From: Candidatus Omnitrophota bacterium | GTDB taxonomy: Bacteria; Omnitrophota; Gorgyraeia; Zapsychrales; Zapsychraceae | Direction of reading: 5' to 3' | Assembly (NCBI GenBank): GCA_020632495.1 | Contig: JACKFL010000005.1 | Span: 1,240,001 to 1,304,000, forward strand | Length of the DNA: 64,000 bases | Shown here: piece by piece, positions 15,641-23,104 of the stretch | How the letters are laid out: every line of letters begins with the position of its first letter | Numbering within the stretch: position 1 is the stretch's first letter | Translations under genes and position numbers: made by a program | The notes under the pieces: model-generated | What the model was told of the DNA's origin: nothing | Seen by the model: the letters and a program-made list of their open reading frames with translations, nothing else | The model's database searches: none

Positions 15641-15668
15641 TTGACATAACGTTCGGAATGTAATATTC
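15641..15668 (+). promoter_or_regulatory. Candidate promoter of the SpeD-like operon
   Basis: TTGACA (15641-15646), 16 bases, TATTCA (15663-15668), in an AT-rich stretch after the rlmK gene. The leader would be about 165 bases. Confidence 0.45.
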
Positions 15669-15728
15669 AAAACATATACAAACAATCGCCAAACGCCGTA
15701 CGGACACCCGGTGTATATAGGATGGGCA

Positions 15729-15760
15729 AAGGAATCTGGAAGACGGATTCCTTATTTTTA
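15729..15760 (+). terminator. Attenuator-like hairpin in the SpeD operon leader
   Basis: AAGGAATC (15729-15736) and GATTCCTT (15746-15753) form an 8-bp stem with a 9-base loop, followed by ATTTTTAT. It lies between the promoter and the first gene, which suggests premature termination control. Confidence 0.55.
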
Positions 15761-15843
15761 TGGGTTCAGATTAACAGTAATGACCAGGCAGGAGGCCCGT
15801 CCTTACAGACACCAACCCCTGTCGTACAAGCATCGGGAGAAAA

Positions 15844-16266
15844 ATGAAAACAAAAACTCAGGGACCAAGAATGGGTGTAGCCTGCGCAGCCGGACCGGCC
15901 AAGGCCGTAAAGGACCAGGTATGGGGCATCGCCAGCAGTTTCGACATTTATGACTGCGATCCGGCGACCATCCGGGACGCCGACCGTATCCGCGACTTTG
16001 TGGCGAAACTGTGCGAGCTGATCGAAATGAAACGCTTCGGCGAAACCCAGGTGGTTCACTTCGGCGAAGACGAGAAGGTGGCGGGTTTTTCCATGGTCCA
16101 GCTGATCGAAACGTCGCTCATCTCGGCGCACTTCGCGAATCTCACCAACACCGTCTATCTCGACGTCTTCAGCTGCAAACCTTACGACATTCAGATTGTG
16201 GAACGTTTTGCCGTTGATTTCTTCCAGGGATCGCATTGCATCATACACACCTCCTACCGCTATTGA
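15844..16266 (+). CDS. SpeD-like pyruvoyl-dependent decarboxylase (AdoMet decarboxylase family)
   Basis: A 140-residue protein of the S-adenosylmethionine decarboxylase family, which self-cleaves to make a pyruvoyl cofactor. The segment GFSMVQLIETSLISAHF lines up with the bacterial GxSGxxxxxESHISIHT core. Relative to the Thermotoga enzyme the processing and catalytic residues keep their spacing: S83, S91 (cleavage serine), H96 and C111. Two things differ. The residue before the cleavage serine is T90 where Glu is usual, and the substrate-contacting TWPE after the histidine is replaced by FANL. Some SpeD relatives are known to have become ornithine or arginine decarboxylases, so the substrate may not be AdoMet. 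It is the first gene of a tight four-gene operon; GGGAGA precedes the ATG. Confidence 0.75.
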   Translation: MKTKTQGPRMGVACAAGPAKAVKDQVWGIASSFDIYDCDPATIRDADRIRDFVAKLCELIEMKRFGETQVVHFGEDEKVAGFSMVQLIETSLISAHFANLTNTVYLDVFSCKPYDIQIVERFAVDFFQGSHCIIHTSYRY

Positions 16267-16267
16267 G

Positions 16268-17206
16268 ATGGTCACGCTGACATCCGTCACCGACCCGGGC
16301 GTATGCCGGGACCTGTGGGAGCGGTACATTCCGCAGGAACACATCACCGACCATTGGGAAGTCCGCGAATGTTTTCGCGAGGCCTTCGGCAGTGAATTGC
16401 TCTTTCTGCATGTGACAGAGAACAACCAGCCGGTCGGCCTCCTGCCGCTGTGCTATGTTCCGGAACGGGATTACTATGCCTATTTCCCGGGGGAGCACTG
16501 GCAGGGCAAGACCTGGCTGGAGCGCAACAGGCTGCCTGTGCGGGATGCCGATATCGCCCGGGCCCTGCTGGACTGGTGTGAAGAACGCCGCATTGATTAC
16601 CATCTGCGCTATCTTCTTCCTGACGACCGTCTGGAAAAGGGCGGTCCGCTGGTCGATGAAATCGGATACCTCTTCCGGCCGGCAGACTTCGACTACGATA
16701 TGGACCGGTATTTTTCCGGGTTTTCCCGCAAGTCGATCAAATCCATTCTCAAAGAGGTGCGGGCCTTTGAGGCGCGCGGCCTCGAGTATCGCCTCGACGA
16801 CTTCAGTGATTTCGACCTGCTGGTCGAGTTGAACCGGGAGCGTTTCGGGCAAACCTCGTATTTCGCGGACCCGCGGTTTACCGACGGCATGGAAAAGCTG
16901 ACGGAGCTGATGCGGGCGCGCGGCTGGCTGCGCATGGTTACCGTTCTGGTGGAGGGCCGGGCCGCCGCGGTGGACATGGGCTGCCTTTACAACGGCACTC
17001 TGACATTGCTGGCCGGCGGCACAAGTGCCGATTTTCGAGGAATCGCCAAGGTGATCAATCTTTACCACATGCGCCGCGCCTGTGAAGAACGGTTGGAAGA
17101 GGTCGATTTTCTGTGCGGTGACTTTCTCTGGAAACCGATGTTTCATCTTCATCCCAGGCCGCTCTATCAACTGAGCAACCGGCCGGATTTAATCCACAAA
17201 GGATAA
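16268..17206 (+). CDS. GNAT/FemAB-like acyl- or aminoacyltransferase
   Basis: A protein of about 312 residues with the double-GNAT look of the Acetyltransf_6/FemAB-like group. Features include a C-terminal half with FSRKSIKSILKEVRAFEARG, a central FDLLVELNRERFG helix, and a final GNAT-type core in which a VLVEGRAAAVDMGCLYNG hairpin is followed by LLAGGTSADFRGIAKVINLYHM. Such enzymes transfer an acyl or aminoacyl group to an amine. The ATG at 16268 is one base after the stop of the SpeD-like gene and has no own ribosome site, so it is probably translated by coupling. The ATP-grasp ligase follows after 4 bases. Together they suggest stepwise acylation of an amine product. The exact donor is not readable. 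Confidence 0.7.
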   Translation: MVTLTSVTDPGVCRDLWERYIPQEHITDHWEVRECFREAFGSELLFLHVTENNQPVGLLPLCYVPERDYYAYFPGEHWQGKTWLERNRLPVRDADIARALLDWCEERRIDYHLRYLLPDDRLEKGGPLVDEIGYLFRPADFDYDMDRYFSGFSRKSIKSILKEVRAFEARGLEYRLDDFSDFDLLVELNRERFGQTSYFADPRFTDGMEKLTELMRARGWLRMVTVLVEGRAAAVDMGCLYNGTLTLLAGGTSADFRGIAKVINLYHMRRACEERLEEVDFLCGDFLWKPMFHLHPRPLYQLSNRPDLIHKG

Positions 17207-17210
17207 GCCG

Positions 17211-18509
17211 ATGTCCCCCCGTCCGCAGGTGCTCGTCATTGGGACGACTGCCGACTACATTGATGATCTGCGCCAACGCGCCCCCGGAAGGTTATTGTTC
17301 GTGACGGACCCGGCTGAGCGGGAGCGTTTCGCTGGACCGGCGCCGGCGGGGCATGAGGAAATCTTGTGTCCACTGGAGGATCCGGATCTGGTGACGACCG
17401 CGGTGCGCCGTTTTGTGGAACGTCACAATGTCGAGATTGCCGGGATTACCTGCTACGACTGCGAGTCGCTGGCGTTGACGGCCCATATTGCCGCCGCGTT
17501 GGGGTTGCCTTTTCATTCGGCGGCTGCCATCGCGCGGGCACGGTCGAAGTTCCACGCCAAACTGCGCTGGCAGGAGGCGGGTCTGACTGCGCCGCGGGTC
17601 AAGCTCATGCGCAACGTCACGGATGTCCTCGAATTCTGGCGCGCGGCGGGACGGGATATTGTCCTCAAACCGCTGGCGGGCAGCGGCAGTGAGTTTGTCT
17701 TTCGCTGCCGGGACGAGCAGGCATGTTTGCAGGCCATACGGACTATGCAGACGCGGATACCCGTTCATCCCAATCGCCGGATGTATGCCCTGGAGCGGTT
17801 GCCGGACCATGTATCTCCGGTAGACACGTTTTGCGCCGAGACCTACGTCGGCGGGGCCGAGTACAGCTGCGACGCGGTGATCAGTAACGGAGAATTACGC
17901 GTGGTGCGGCTCACTAAAAAACTTCCCTTCGAGGACGAGGAGTTCGGGACCACGATGGCATACCAAATACTCAATGATTACCCGCGGTATTTGCCGGAGC
18001 GGGAGTTGCGTGTCGTGCTGAAGAACGCGGCCCGGAGTCTTGGACTGTACCATGCCTGGTTTATGGCGGATTTCAAACTTTACAAAAACCGAATATGGTT
18101 GTTGGAGGTGACTCCGCGGCCCGGCGGGGACTGTCTGCCGGCCCTGGTGTCCGCTGCCGGTGGTCCGGATATGCGTTTGGCCGTCCTCGATTTTGCCGCC
18201 GGTCAACGCGTGTCATTGCCTCAGCTTGCAGATTATCGTCCGCTGGTGGGGCTGCAATGCTTCGCCAGCCGGGCGGGACGCCTGCGTCGACTGGAAATGC
18301 CTGAAGACTTTGTGCGATCCAAACTGGTGCAGGTGTGCCTTAACAAACGTCCCGGTGATGTTGTCCGGCTGCCGCCGGAAGACTATGATTCCCGCAAGTT
18401 GGGCACGATTATTTTTGAACCGGTCGCGCGAGTCCCTGTGGAAGCCCAGTGCCGCGAAATACGCAAGGCTTTGAAGGTCGAAATGGAGGAGACGGTTCAT
18501 GCAACGTGA
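17211..18509 (+). CDS. ATP-grasp ligase, carboxylate-amine type
   Basis: A 432-residue cytoplasmic ATP-grasp enzyme, expected to activate a carboxylate as acyl phosphate and join it to an amine or similar nucleophile. The N-terminal ~100 residues are a Rossmann-like pre-ATP domain (VLVIGTTADYIDDL). The nucleotide lysine lies in IVLKPLAGSGSEFVF near residue 152, substrate strands in CAETYVGGAEYSCDAV near 205, and the metal-binding signature in LLEVTPRPGGD near 302-312, where the usual ExNxRxGG has Thr for Asn. The C-terminal ~100 residues resemble the small domain of the PurK/CARNS-like group. AAAGGA precedes ATG 17211. It overlaps the next gene by 11 bases. Confidence 0.8.
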   Translation: MSPRPQVLVIGTTADYIDDLRQRAPGRLLFVTDPAERERFAGPAPAGHEEILCPLEDPDLVTTAVRRFVERHNVEIAGITCYDCESLALTAHIAAALGLPFHSAAAIARARSKFHAKLRWQEAGLTAPRVKLMRNVTDVLEFWRAAGRDIVLKPLAGSGSEFVFRCRDEQACLQAIRTMQTRIPVHPNRRMYALERLPDHVSPVDTFCAETYVGGAEYSCDAVISNGELRVVRLTKKLPFEDEEFGTTMAYQILNDYPRYLPERELRVVLKNAARSLGLYHAWFMADFKLYKNRIWLLEVTPRPGGDCLPALVSAAGGPDMRLAVLDFAAGQRVSLPQLADYRPLVGLQCFASRAGRLRRLEMPEDFVRSKLVQVCLNKRPGDVVRLPPEDYDSRKLGTIIFEPVARVPVEAQCREIRKALKVEMEETVHAT

Positions 18510-19797
18510 GGAGATTCTCCGCAGGGCGGCTGAAATGCTCGATCAGGAAGTCCCCGGGCTGGACAGAGATCTGCTGCGCAATCATGTGCGGCGTTTCCTG
18601 GACCGGCGTGACGTGTACCTCAGCGCGCGCGAAGAAAGGGGGTCTCCTCTGTACCTGTTCGACGAACGGGCCCTGGTCAAGGCGGCTGAAGAATTCCGGG
18701 GCACCTTTCAGGCGGCGATCCCGGATGTGTCCTGCTTTTATGCCATAAAAAGCAATTATCACCCATTTTTTCTGGGGACATTGGCGCGGCTCGGCTACGG
18801 TCTCGACGTATCCAGCGGAGATGAACTTATGCGGGCCGTCGAATTCGGCCCGACGGCCGTCATTTTCAGCGGGCCGGGAAAAACGCCCGCCGAGCTTGCG
18901 GCCGCCTGTTCCGTGTCCGGCCGCGTCACTGTGTTGATCGACAGCTTCGGTGAGCTCGACCGGCTGCAGGCCGCCGCCGAGGCGGCCGCCGTCAACGTGA
19001 CGGCCGGGGTGCGTGTTTCTGTCGAAGACCGCGGGTTGTGGCGTAAGTTCGGGATCCCGGTCAGCCGGCTTCAGGAGTTTCTGCGCCGCGCAGCGAAGTG
19101 TTCGCGCGTACGGGTCGAGGGGATCCAGTATCATACCAGTTGGAATCTCGACACCGCCTCTCACGAACGTTTTCTAAACAAACTCGGCGGTCACCTGCAG
19201 ACCCTGACGACCGCGGAACGGGAGGCGCTGCATTTTCTTGATATCGGCGGCGGGTTCTGGCCGGCGGAAGGAGAATGGCTGCACGCGGCAGTCACCCCGC
19301 CCGGACAGCTGCGCCATTTTGTCGACCCCGGCATCCTGCCCGGCAGTGACCACCGTTGTTCCCGGGCGTTGACGATTCACGATTTTGCCCAAGGCATCCG
19401 CAGTGCCTTGGAAAAGGACATCTATCCGTACTGGAAACCGCAGATTTATCTGGAGCCCGGACGCTGGATATGCCATTCGGCCATGCACATCCTGCTGACC
19501 GTCGTCGACAAGAAATCGCCGGACCTGGTCATTACGGACGGTGGTACCAACAGCGTCGGATGGGAGCGCTACGAGCATGATTACTTTCCGGTTATTAATC
19601 TTTCGCGGCCGTCCCTGCGCGAAAAAAGCTGTCTGATTTGCGGCTCGCTGTGCACCCCGCACGACCTCTGGGGATATCACTATTTCGGCGAGGATATTGA
19701 GGCCGGAGATGTCCTGCTGATTCCCGATCAGGGCGCGTATACCTACAGCCTCCGCCAGCAATTCATCAAGTCCCTTCCCGGCGAAGCCGTTATCTGA
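18499..19797 (+). CDS. PLP-dependent fold-III amino acid decarboxylase
   Basis: A 432-residue enzyme of the ornithine/diaminopimelate decarboxylase superfamily (alanine racemase fold). The PLP lysine is K84 in FYAIKSNYHP. Later motifs are GLDVSSGDEL, GIQYHTSWN, the phosphate-binding FLDIGGGFWP, LEPGRWI, and the active-site cysteine in ICGSLCTPHDLWG, then the final GAYTYSLRQQF. The N-terminal 45 residues are an extra helical extension. The family includes enzymes for ornithine, lysine, DAP and carboxynorspermidine; specificity cannot be read. GGAGGAGA precedes ATG 18499, and the start overlaps the ATP-grasp gene, so expression is coupled. With a pyruvoyl decarboxylase in the same operon, two different decarboxylation steps seem to feed one pathway. 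Confidence 0.85.
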   Translation: MQREEILRRAAEMLDQEVPGLDRDLLRNHVRRFLDRRDVYLSAREERGSPLYLFDERALVKAAEEFRGTFQAAIPDVSCFYAIKSNYHPFFLGTLARLGYGLDVSSGDELMRAVEFGPTAVIFSGPGKTPAELAAACSVSGRVTVLIDSFGELDRLQAAAEAAAVNVTAGVRVSVEDRGLWRKFGIPVSRLQEFLRRAAKCSRVRVEGIQYHTSWNLDTASHERFLNKLGGHLQTLTTAEREALHFLDIGGGFWPAEGEWLHAAVTPPGQLRHFVDPGILPGSDHRCSRALTIHDFAQGIRSALEKDIYPYWKPQIYLEPGRWICHSAMHILLTVVDKKSPDLVITDGGTNSVGWERYEHDYFPVINLSRPSLREKSCLICGSLCTPHDLWGYHYFGEDIEAGDVLLIPDQGAYTYSLRQQFIKSLPGEAVI

Positions 19798-19827
19798 CGC
19801 GCTTCCGTCTCTGATCCGACCCGGTGC

Positions 19828-19856
19828 TTGACAACCGGGCGGCCTCCCGATACATT
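19828..19856 (+). promoter_or_regulatory. Strong sigma70-type promoter abutting the 19863 gene
   Basis: TTGACA (19828-19833), exactly 17 bases, TACATT (19851-19856). The expected transcript start falls on or next to the ATG at 19863, so the mRNA may be leaderless. Confidence 0.7.
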
Positions 19857-19862
19857 ACCCTT

Positions 19863-20132
19863 ATGAAAGCTTTCCTTGCCGGCATCATGATCGTACTGAT
19901 GACTTTGGTCTTCACAGCCGGCGGCGCAGTCCTTTCGGCGGACGCGGCCGTTGAGGCCCACGAACAAGTTCCCGACGAAATCCAGGAATCCCCCGAAGAA
20001 GAGGCCGACGTGCCCGTATTTCTCTTCGCCCCCGACCGGCTGCGCCTGCGATTAATAGCCCGCCCCACCGCGAATCTCTATCGTGGTCCCGTCATTGCCG
20101 TTTTAATCAGACCCCCCAAGACACACGCGTAA
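19863..20132 (+). CDS. Small exported acidic protein
   Basis: An 89-residue protein with a clear signal peptide: MKAF, a hydrophobic core through FTAGGAVLS and a probable cleavage site near ADAA (residues 27-30). The mature part starts with an acidic stretch rich in Glu and Pro, then a basic segment with several arginines. I recognise no family. I chose ATG 19863 over the upstream in-frame start at 19824 because only this one begins with a signal sequence; the upstream one also lies in front of its promoter. No Shine-Dalgarno sequence is present. Confidence 0.6.
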   Translation: MKAFLAGIMIVLMTLVFTAGGAVLSADAAVEAHEQVPDEIQESPEEEADVPVFLFAPDRLRLRLIARPTANLYRGPVIAVLIRPPKTHA

Positions 20133-20228
20133 ACAACCCATCGGTGAAACTGTGCCGCCGCGGGGCGCGACCGACCGTTGCCACCCCGGGCGTCCGTGTC
20201 GACGACTGTTTACGCAGGGGGTGTCTCT

Positions 20229-21101
20229 GTGCCTTTCTCGTTCTTTCTCTGCTTGTATGAGCATTTTCAAAAGAAGCATGCCGAAGACTTTGATCAAAAA
20301 AACAAGATCCTTTCGCCGGAGGATATCCGGGGACTGCTGCGCAGCGCGGACCGCGCGCGGGCGCTGCGCGTCCTGCGGTCCGCCGTCGTGGACCATCACC
20401 CGGTGGACGGTGTCCCGTACCATTTGCGGTATCCGGTCAACGAGCTCTTTTATCACGACCGTTTTAAGCGCGCGGTTATCGCCGCAGGCATCGGCCGCGA
20501 GTTGGCGCTGGTCGCTAATCGCGAGCTGGAGGACGCGCTGGCGATTCTTTATACCCTGACCGATCCGGGGCACAATGCCGGTTTTGTGGTGCTGCTGGCT
20601 TGGGACGCCCTGGGGCGCCTGAACGCCGCAGAGCCTGCCGTGACGGAGCGGTTCGCGCCGGACCTACAACGGGCCCTGGCCGGACCGGTAGGGAGCGCGA
20701 TCGGCGCGTTGGTCTATTGTGACCACGCGCGTTCGGCGGGAATGACAAAGGCCGTGATGCCCATTCTTTTGAACGCCGCCGGCAAAGTCCGTTTTCGGTT
20801 ACAGAAGGTGTTGCTGCGATATTATCTGGAGCAATTCCCGGCCGTGACGGCCGGTCCGGCGATCGCAACCTTGTCAACCGGCCCGGGCATCGGGCGGTTC
20901 GTCCGGGAAGTCCGCGACGGCCGGTCCTGGTCGCAGGCCGACATCACCGAGGGGTTGGTCCAAATCGATCTCTTCGGCGCGAATCAGGAGCGGGCTTTTT
21001 GGGACAATACACCCCATGCCGAAGTCGGCCGGCTGGTCACGGCCGCGGCGCAGGAATATCTGCGTATCTGCGGGGCCTACACCAATGGAGTCCGCACCTA
21101 G
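20229..21101 (+). CDS. Hypothetical protein, mostly helical
   Basis: A protein of about 290 residues with no recognised domain. It is rich in Leu, Ala and Arg, and the central part looks like helical-hairpin repeats (ELEDALAILYTLTDPGHNAGFVVLLAWDAL region). The C-terminal third includes REVRDGRSWSQADITEGL. I placed the start at GTG 20229 because AGGGGG (20216-20221) precedes it by seven bases; a TTG at 20178 is in frame but lacks a ribosome site. No signal peptide is certain. It is in line with the small exported gene upstream but separated by about 95 bases. Confidence 0.6.
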   Translation: MPFSFFLCLYEHFQKKHAEDFDQKNKILSPEDIRGLLRSADRARALRVLRSAVVDHHPVDGVPYHLRYPVNELFYHDRFKRAVIAAGIGRELALVANRELEDALAILYTLTDPGHNAGFVVLLAWDALGRLNAAEPAVTERFAPDLQRALAGPVGSAIGALVYCDHARSAGMTKAVMPILLNAAGKVRFRLQKVLLRYYLEQFPAVTAGPAIATLSTGPGIGRFVREVRDGRSWSQADITEGLVQIDLFGANQERAFWDNTPHAEVGRLVTAAAQEYLRICGAYTNGVRT

Positions 21102-21138
21102 CCCTCCGTTAACCACATTTCCCACCTAGCCAACTTTA

Positions 21139-21147
21139 TGCTACAAT
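21139..21147 (+). promoter_or_regulatory. Candidate extended -10 promoter
   Basis: TGCTACAAT (TACAAT at 21142-21147) has an extended -10 form. A near-identical TATGCTAAAATAAT occurs before the transporter gene (62125-62130). No good -35 box is seen. Confidence 0.4.
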
Positions 21148-21252
21148 AATCGCTCCGCCCGATTTCAATTCGAACGGATACGTAACGGCGGGAGGAAGAT
21201 ACGCGTGTCATCGTGCAACGCTTCCGGTCCAACCTTTATCCAAGGAGTTTGA

Positions 21253-22140
21253 ATGAGCGCAGCTGTCTTTTCCAAAAAAGAGGCCCTTTCGCACGGGTTT
21301 TATCAAACGCAAAAATACATCGGCCTTATCTTGCTCATCGGCCTGACCTTCTTTCTCATGAGTATTGTCACCGGCATCTTCGACGCCTTTGCCGGCAAGG
21401 GAACCCTGAGCCAACCGCCGCATACGGAGATGGACATCACCGAGGAGCAGTCGAACATGTTGATGAAGGTCCTGGTGGACGGGGATTATATCAGCAGACA
21501 CGGCATGGTTACCGGAAGACTACGGTATCTTGACGATCCCAATGAGCTGGAACTGCCGTTCGAATTGGAACCCCATCGCAGGGAGATCTTTGCTTACCTT
21601 CAGCAGTTCCGCTACAAACTCCCGTTTCCGCGTCCCGTTTATTTTGTTCTACGCGTATTGTTGTGGTCGGTGACCATGCTGATGAATATCGGGTACATCA
21701 AAATGACGTTGCTGATGTCCCGCGACCAAAAGCCGCGGTTGTCCGAATTGTTTACCAACGTAGATTATCTGATCGCCTATATACTCGGCACCCTGTGTTA
21801 TACGGCGGCGTTTATGGGAGGATTGATATTATTGATCGTCCCGGGGATCATCTTCAGCGTCATGTGCCAGTTGTACACGTTCCTGATCATCGACCAGGGC
21901 CTGGGGCCGATCGAGTCTTTGAAGCGCAGCGCGCAGCTGACCAAGGGCTCGCGGATGAACCTCTTTGTGCTGGGAATGCTCTACATCTTGATCAATATCG
22001 CCGGCGCGCTGTGCCTGTTGGTCGGTCTAATCTGGAGCGTTCCCACGACCTCGATTGCCATGGCTTACGTTTTCGACCGGCTGTCAGCCGCGGAATCCGG
22101 CGGCAGCGGAAGCCTGGAGGATATTATCAAGTCGGTTTAG
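21253..22140 (+). CDS. Multi-pass membrane protein (YciC/DUF975-like)
   Basis: A 295-residue inner-membrane protein. The first transmembrane helix is near residues 23-45, followed by a polar loop of about 80 residues, then four to five helices from residue 125 to 275. The segment GLGPIESLKRSAQLTKGSRMNLF between the later helices is the pattern seen in YciC, DUF975 and glycerophosphodiesterase-associated membrane domains. Their function is not well known; roles in envelope homeostasis have been proposed for relatives. AAGGAG lies directly before ATG 21253. A small exported-protein gene follows after 27 bases. Confidence 0.75.
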   Translation: MSAAVFSKKEALSHGFYQTQKYIGLILLIGLTFFLMSIVTGIFDAFAGKGTLSQPPHTEMDITEEQSNMLMKVLVDGDYISRHGMVTGRLRYLDDPNELELPFELEPHRREIFAYLQQFRYKLPFPRPVYFVLRVLLWSVTMLMNIGYIKMTLLMSRDQKPRLSELFTNVDYLIAYILGTLCYTAAFMGGLILLIVPGIIFSVMCQLYTFLIIDQGLGPIESLKRSAQLTKGSRMNLFVLGMLYILINIAGALCLLVGLIWSVPTTSIAMAYVFDRLSAAESGGSGSLEDIIKSV

Positions 22141-22167
22141 ACTGTCAGCTGGAGAAAGACACATCGC

Positions 22168-22461
22168 ATGAAACGGCAACTGACACCGATCATCATGGCG
22201 GCCGCCATCGCGGCCACGGCTTCAGGTATTCCCGTTGCGGCGGCGGTTAAGGAAAAACCCAGGAAGACCGAACTGGTCACCTACGCGACCGGTCCGGCGG
22301 GGGAGACCGATTCCGGCCGGTTGGGAGTGCGGGAGGTGGAGGTGGTCCGGCCGGACAACGACGGCTGGGCCGCGCTGAAGACCGGGGGGCGTTTCGTGTT
22401 CGATGTGCTCACCCTCCCCGTGGAAATCGTCAGGGTGTTGTGGGAGTCGGCAACGGAATAG
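22168..22461 (+). CDS. Small exported protein
   Basis: A 97-residue protein with a signal peptide (MKRQL, hydrophobic core, probable cleavage after VAAA near residue 26). The mature part is about 70 residues, charged, with a C-terminal amphipathic stretch FDVLTLPVEIVRVLWES that resembles ends of small envelope proteins. It follows the membrane-protein gene by 27 bases with a GGAGAAAG ribosome site and is likely cotranscribed. A 7-bp repeat array starts at its stop codon. No family recognised. Confidence 0.6.
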   Translation: MKRQLTPIIMAAAIAATASGIPVAAAVKEKPRKTELVTYATGPAGETDSGRLGVREVEVVRPDNDGWAALKTGGRFVFDVLTLPVEIVRVLWESATE

Positions 22462-22494
22462 GTCAGTAATAAGGGATAGGTGATAAGTGATAAG
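22457..22494. repeat. 7-bp repeat array spanning a stop and the next start codon
   Basis: Units AATAGGT, CAGTAAT, AAGGGAT, AGGTGAT, AAGTGAT, AAGAAAG run from the stop codon of the upstream gene into the GTG start (22487) of the next. Confidence 0.7.
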
Positions 22495-23089
22495 AAAGTT
22501 GAATATCATTCGTATGTTGAGCGCGGCGTGCGGGCCGGGTCTGGTGCTTGCCGGTGTTTTGTTCACTGCTCCCCGGGTCGGGGCATTGACGACGATGGAT
22601 TTGATGAGCTGGCAGTACCCTACGGACCAGGAATTATCGGACCTGGCGGTGGAGCACGGCTTAATCAAGCCGGATCTGCGCGATCGTTACAAGGCAAATG
22701 ATACGGCAACCAACTGGAAGCTGTGGATTATCCGTTCGCGGGAGGAAAAACGGCTGCTGATCAAACAGATGAAGGATGTCTTTGCCGAAGCGGACAACGC
22801 CGTTATCCAGAAGCCGGACGAACACTATGTGAACGAAATCAATATCCGGATCCAAAATGTCCTAAAAGAGGGCGATATCGACTATTTCAACAAGGTGACC
22901 GTCCCGACTCTTTTCAAAAGCCTGGCGATCATCGAAGGCGACTATAATGACGGCCGCACCCAGCCGCTGCAGCTGATCCGCAATTGGTTCGGTGAAACCG
23001 GGGTTGAACAGATGAAGGCGCGTTTTCCGGAACGCTATGAGCAGTTGAAACAGCAGGAACTGGACGCGGCTTTGCAACCCCGACCGTAA
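22487..23089 (+). CDS. Exported hypothetical protein, helical
   Basis: A 200-residue protein. With the GTG at 22487 it has a basic n-region (IRKLNIIR) and a hydrophobic core ending near RVGA (residue 33), a plausible signal peptide; starting at the internal ATG 22514 would lose the basic part. The mature part is helical and charged (EEKRLLIKQMKDVFAEADNAV). It lacks a Shine-Dalgarno sequence because the start lies in a repeat array. It precedes ubiB by 15 bases, so it is probably cotranscribed. No family recognised. Confidence 0.65.
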   Translation: MIRKLNIIRMLSAACGPGLVLAGVLFTAPRVGALTTMDLMSWQYPTDQELSDLAVEHGLIKPDLRDRYKANDTATNWKLWIIRSREEKRLLIKQMKDVFAEADNAVIQKPDEHYVNEINIRIQNVLKEGDIDYFNKVTVPTLFKSLAIIEGDYNDGRTQPLQLIRNWFGETGVEQMKARFPERYEQLKQQELDAALQPRP

Positions 23090-23104
23090 AGGACCGCGCA
23101 CACC

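Larger units (their letters stand above)
15498..15843 (+). other. Leader and promoter region of the SpeD-like operon
   Basis: This 346-base gap contains a candidate promoter (15641-15668), a terminator-like hairpin (15729-15760) and a Shine-Dalgarno sequence GGGAGA just before the ATG at 15844. A short in-frame reading from 15711 overlaps the operon start, but I see no coding support for it. Confidence 0.6.

Noticed and set aside
15729..15753. Guanidine-type riboswitch hairpin
   Set aside because: An ACGG is present, but not as a tetraloop, and there is no second hairpin.
15711..15953. Possible short gene in the SpeD operon leader
   Set aside because: It runs through the hairpin and the SpeD start in another frame, lacks a ribosome site and has a random-looking sequence.
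20178..20228. TTG start of the gene ending at 21101
   Set aside because: No ribosome site; the GTG at 20229 has AGGGGG seven bases before it.
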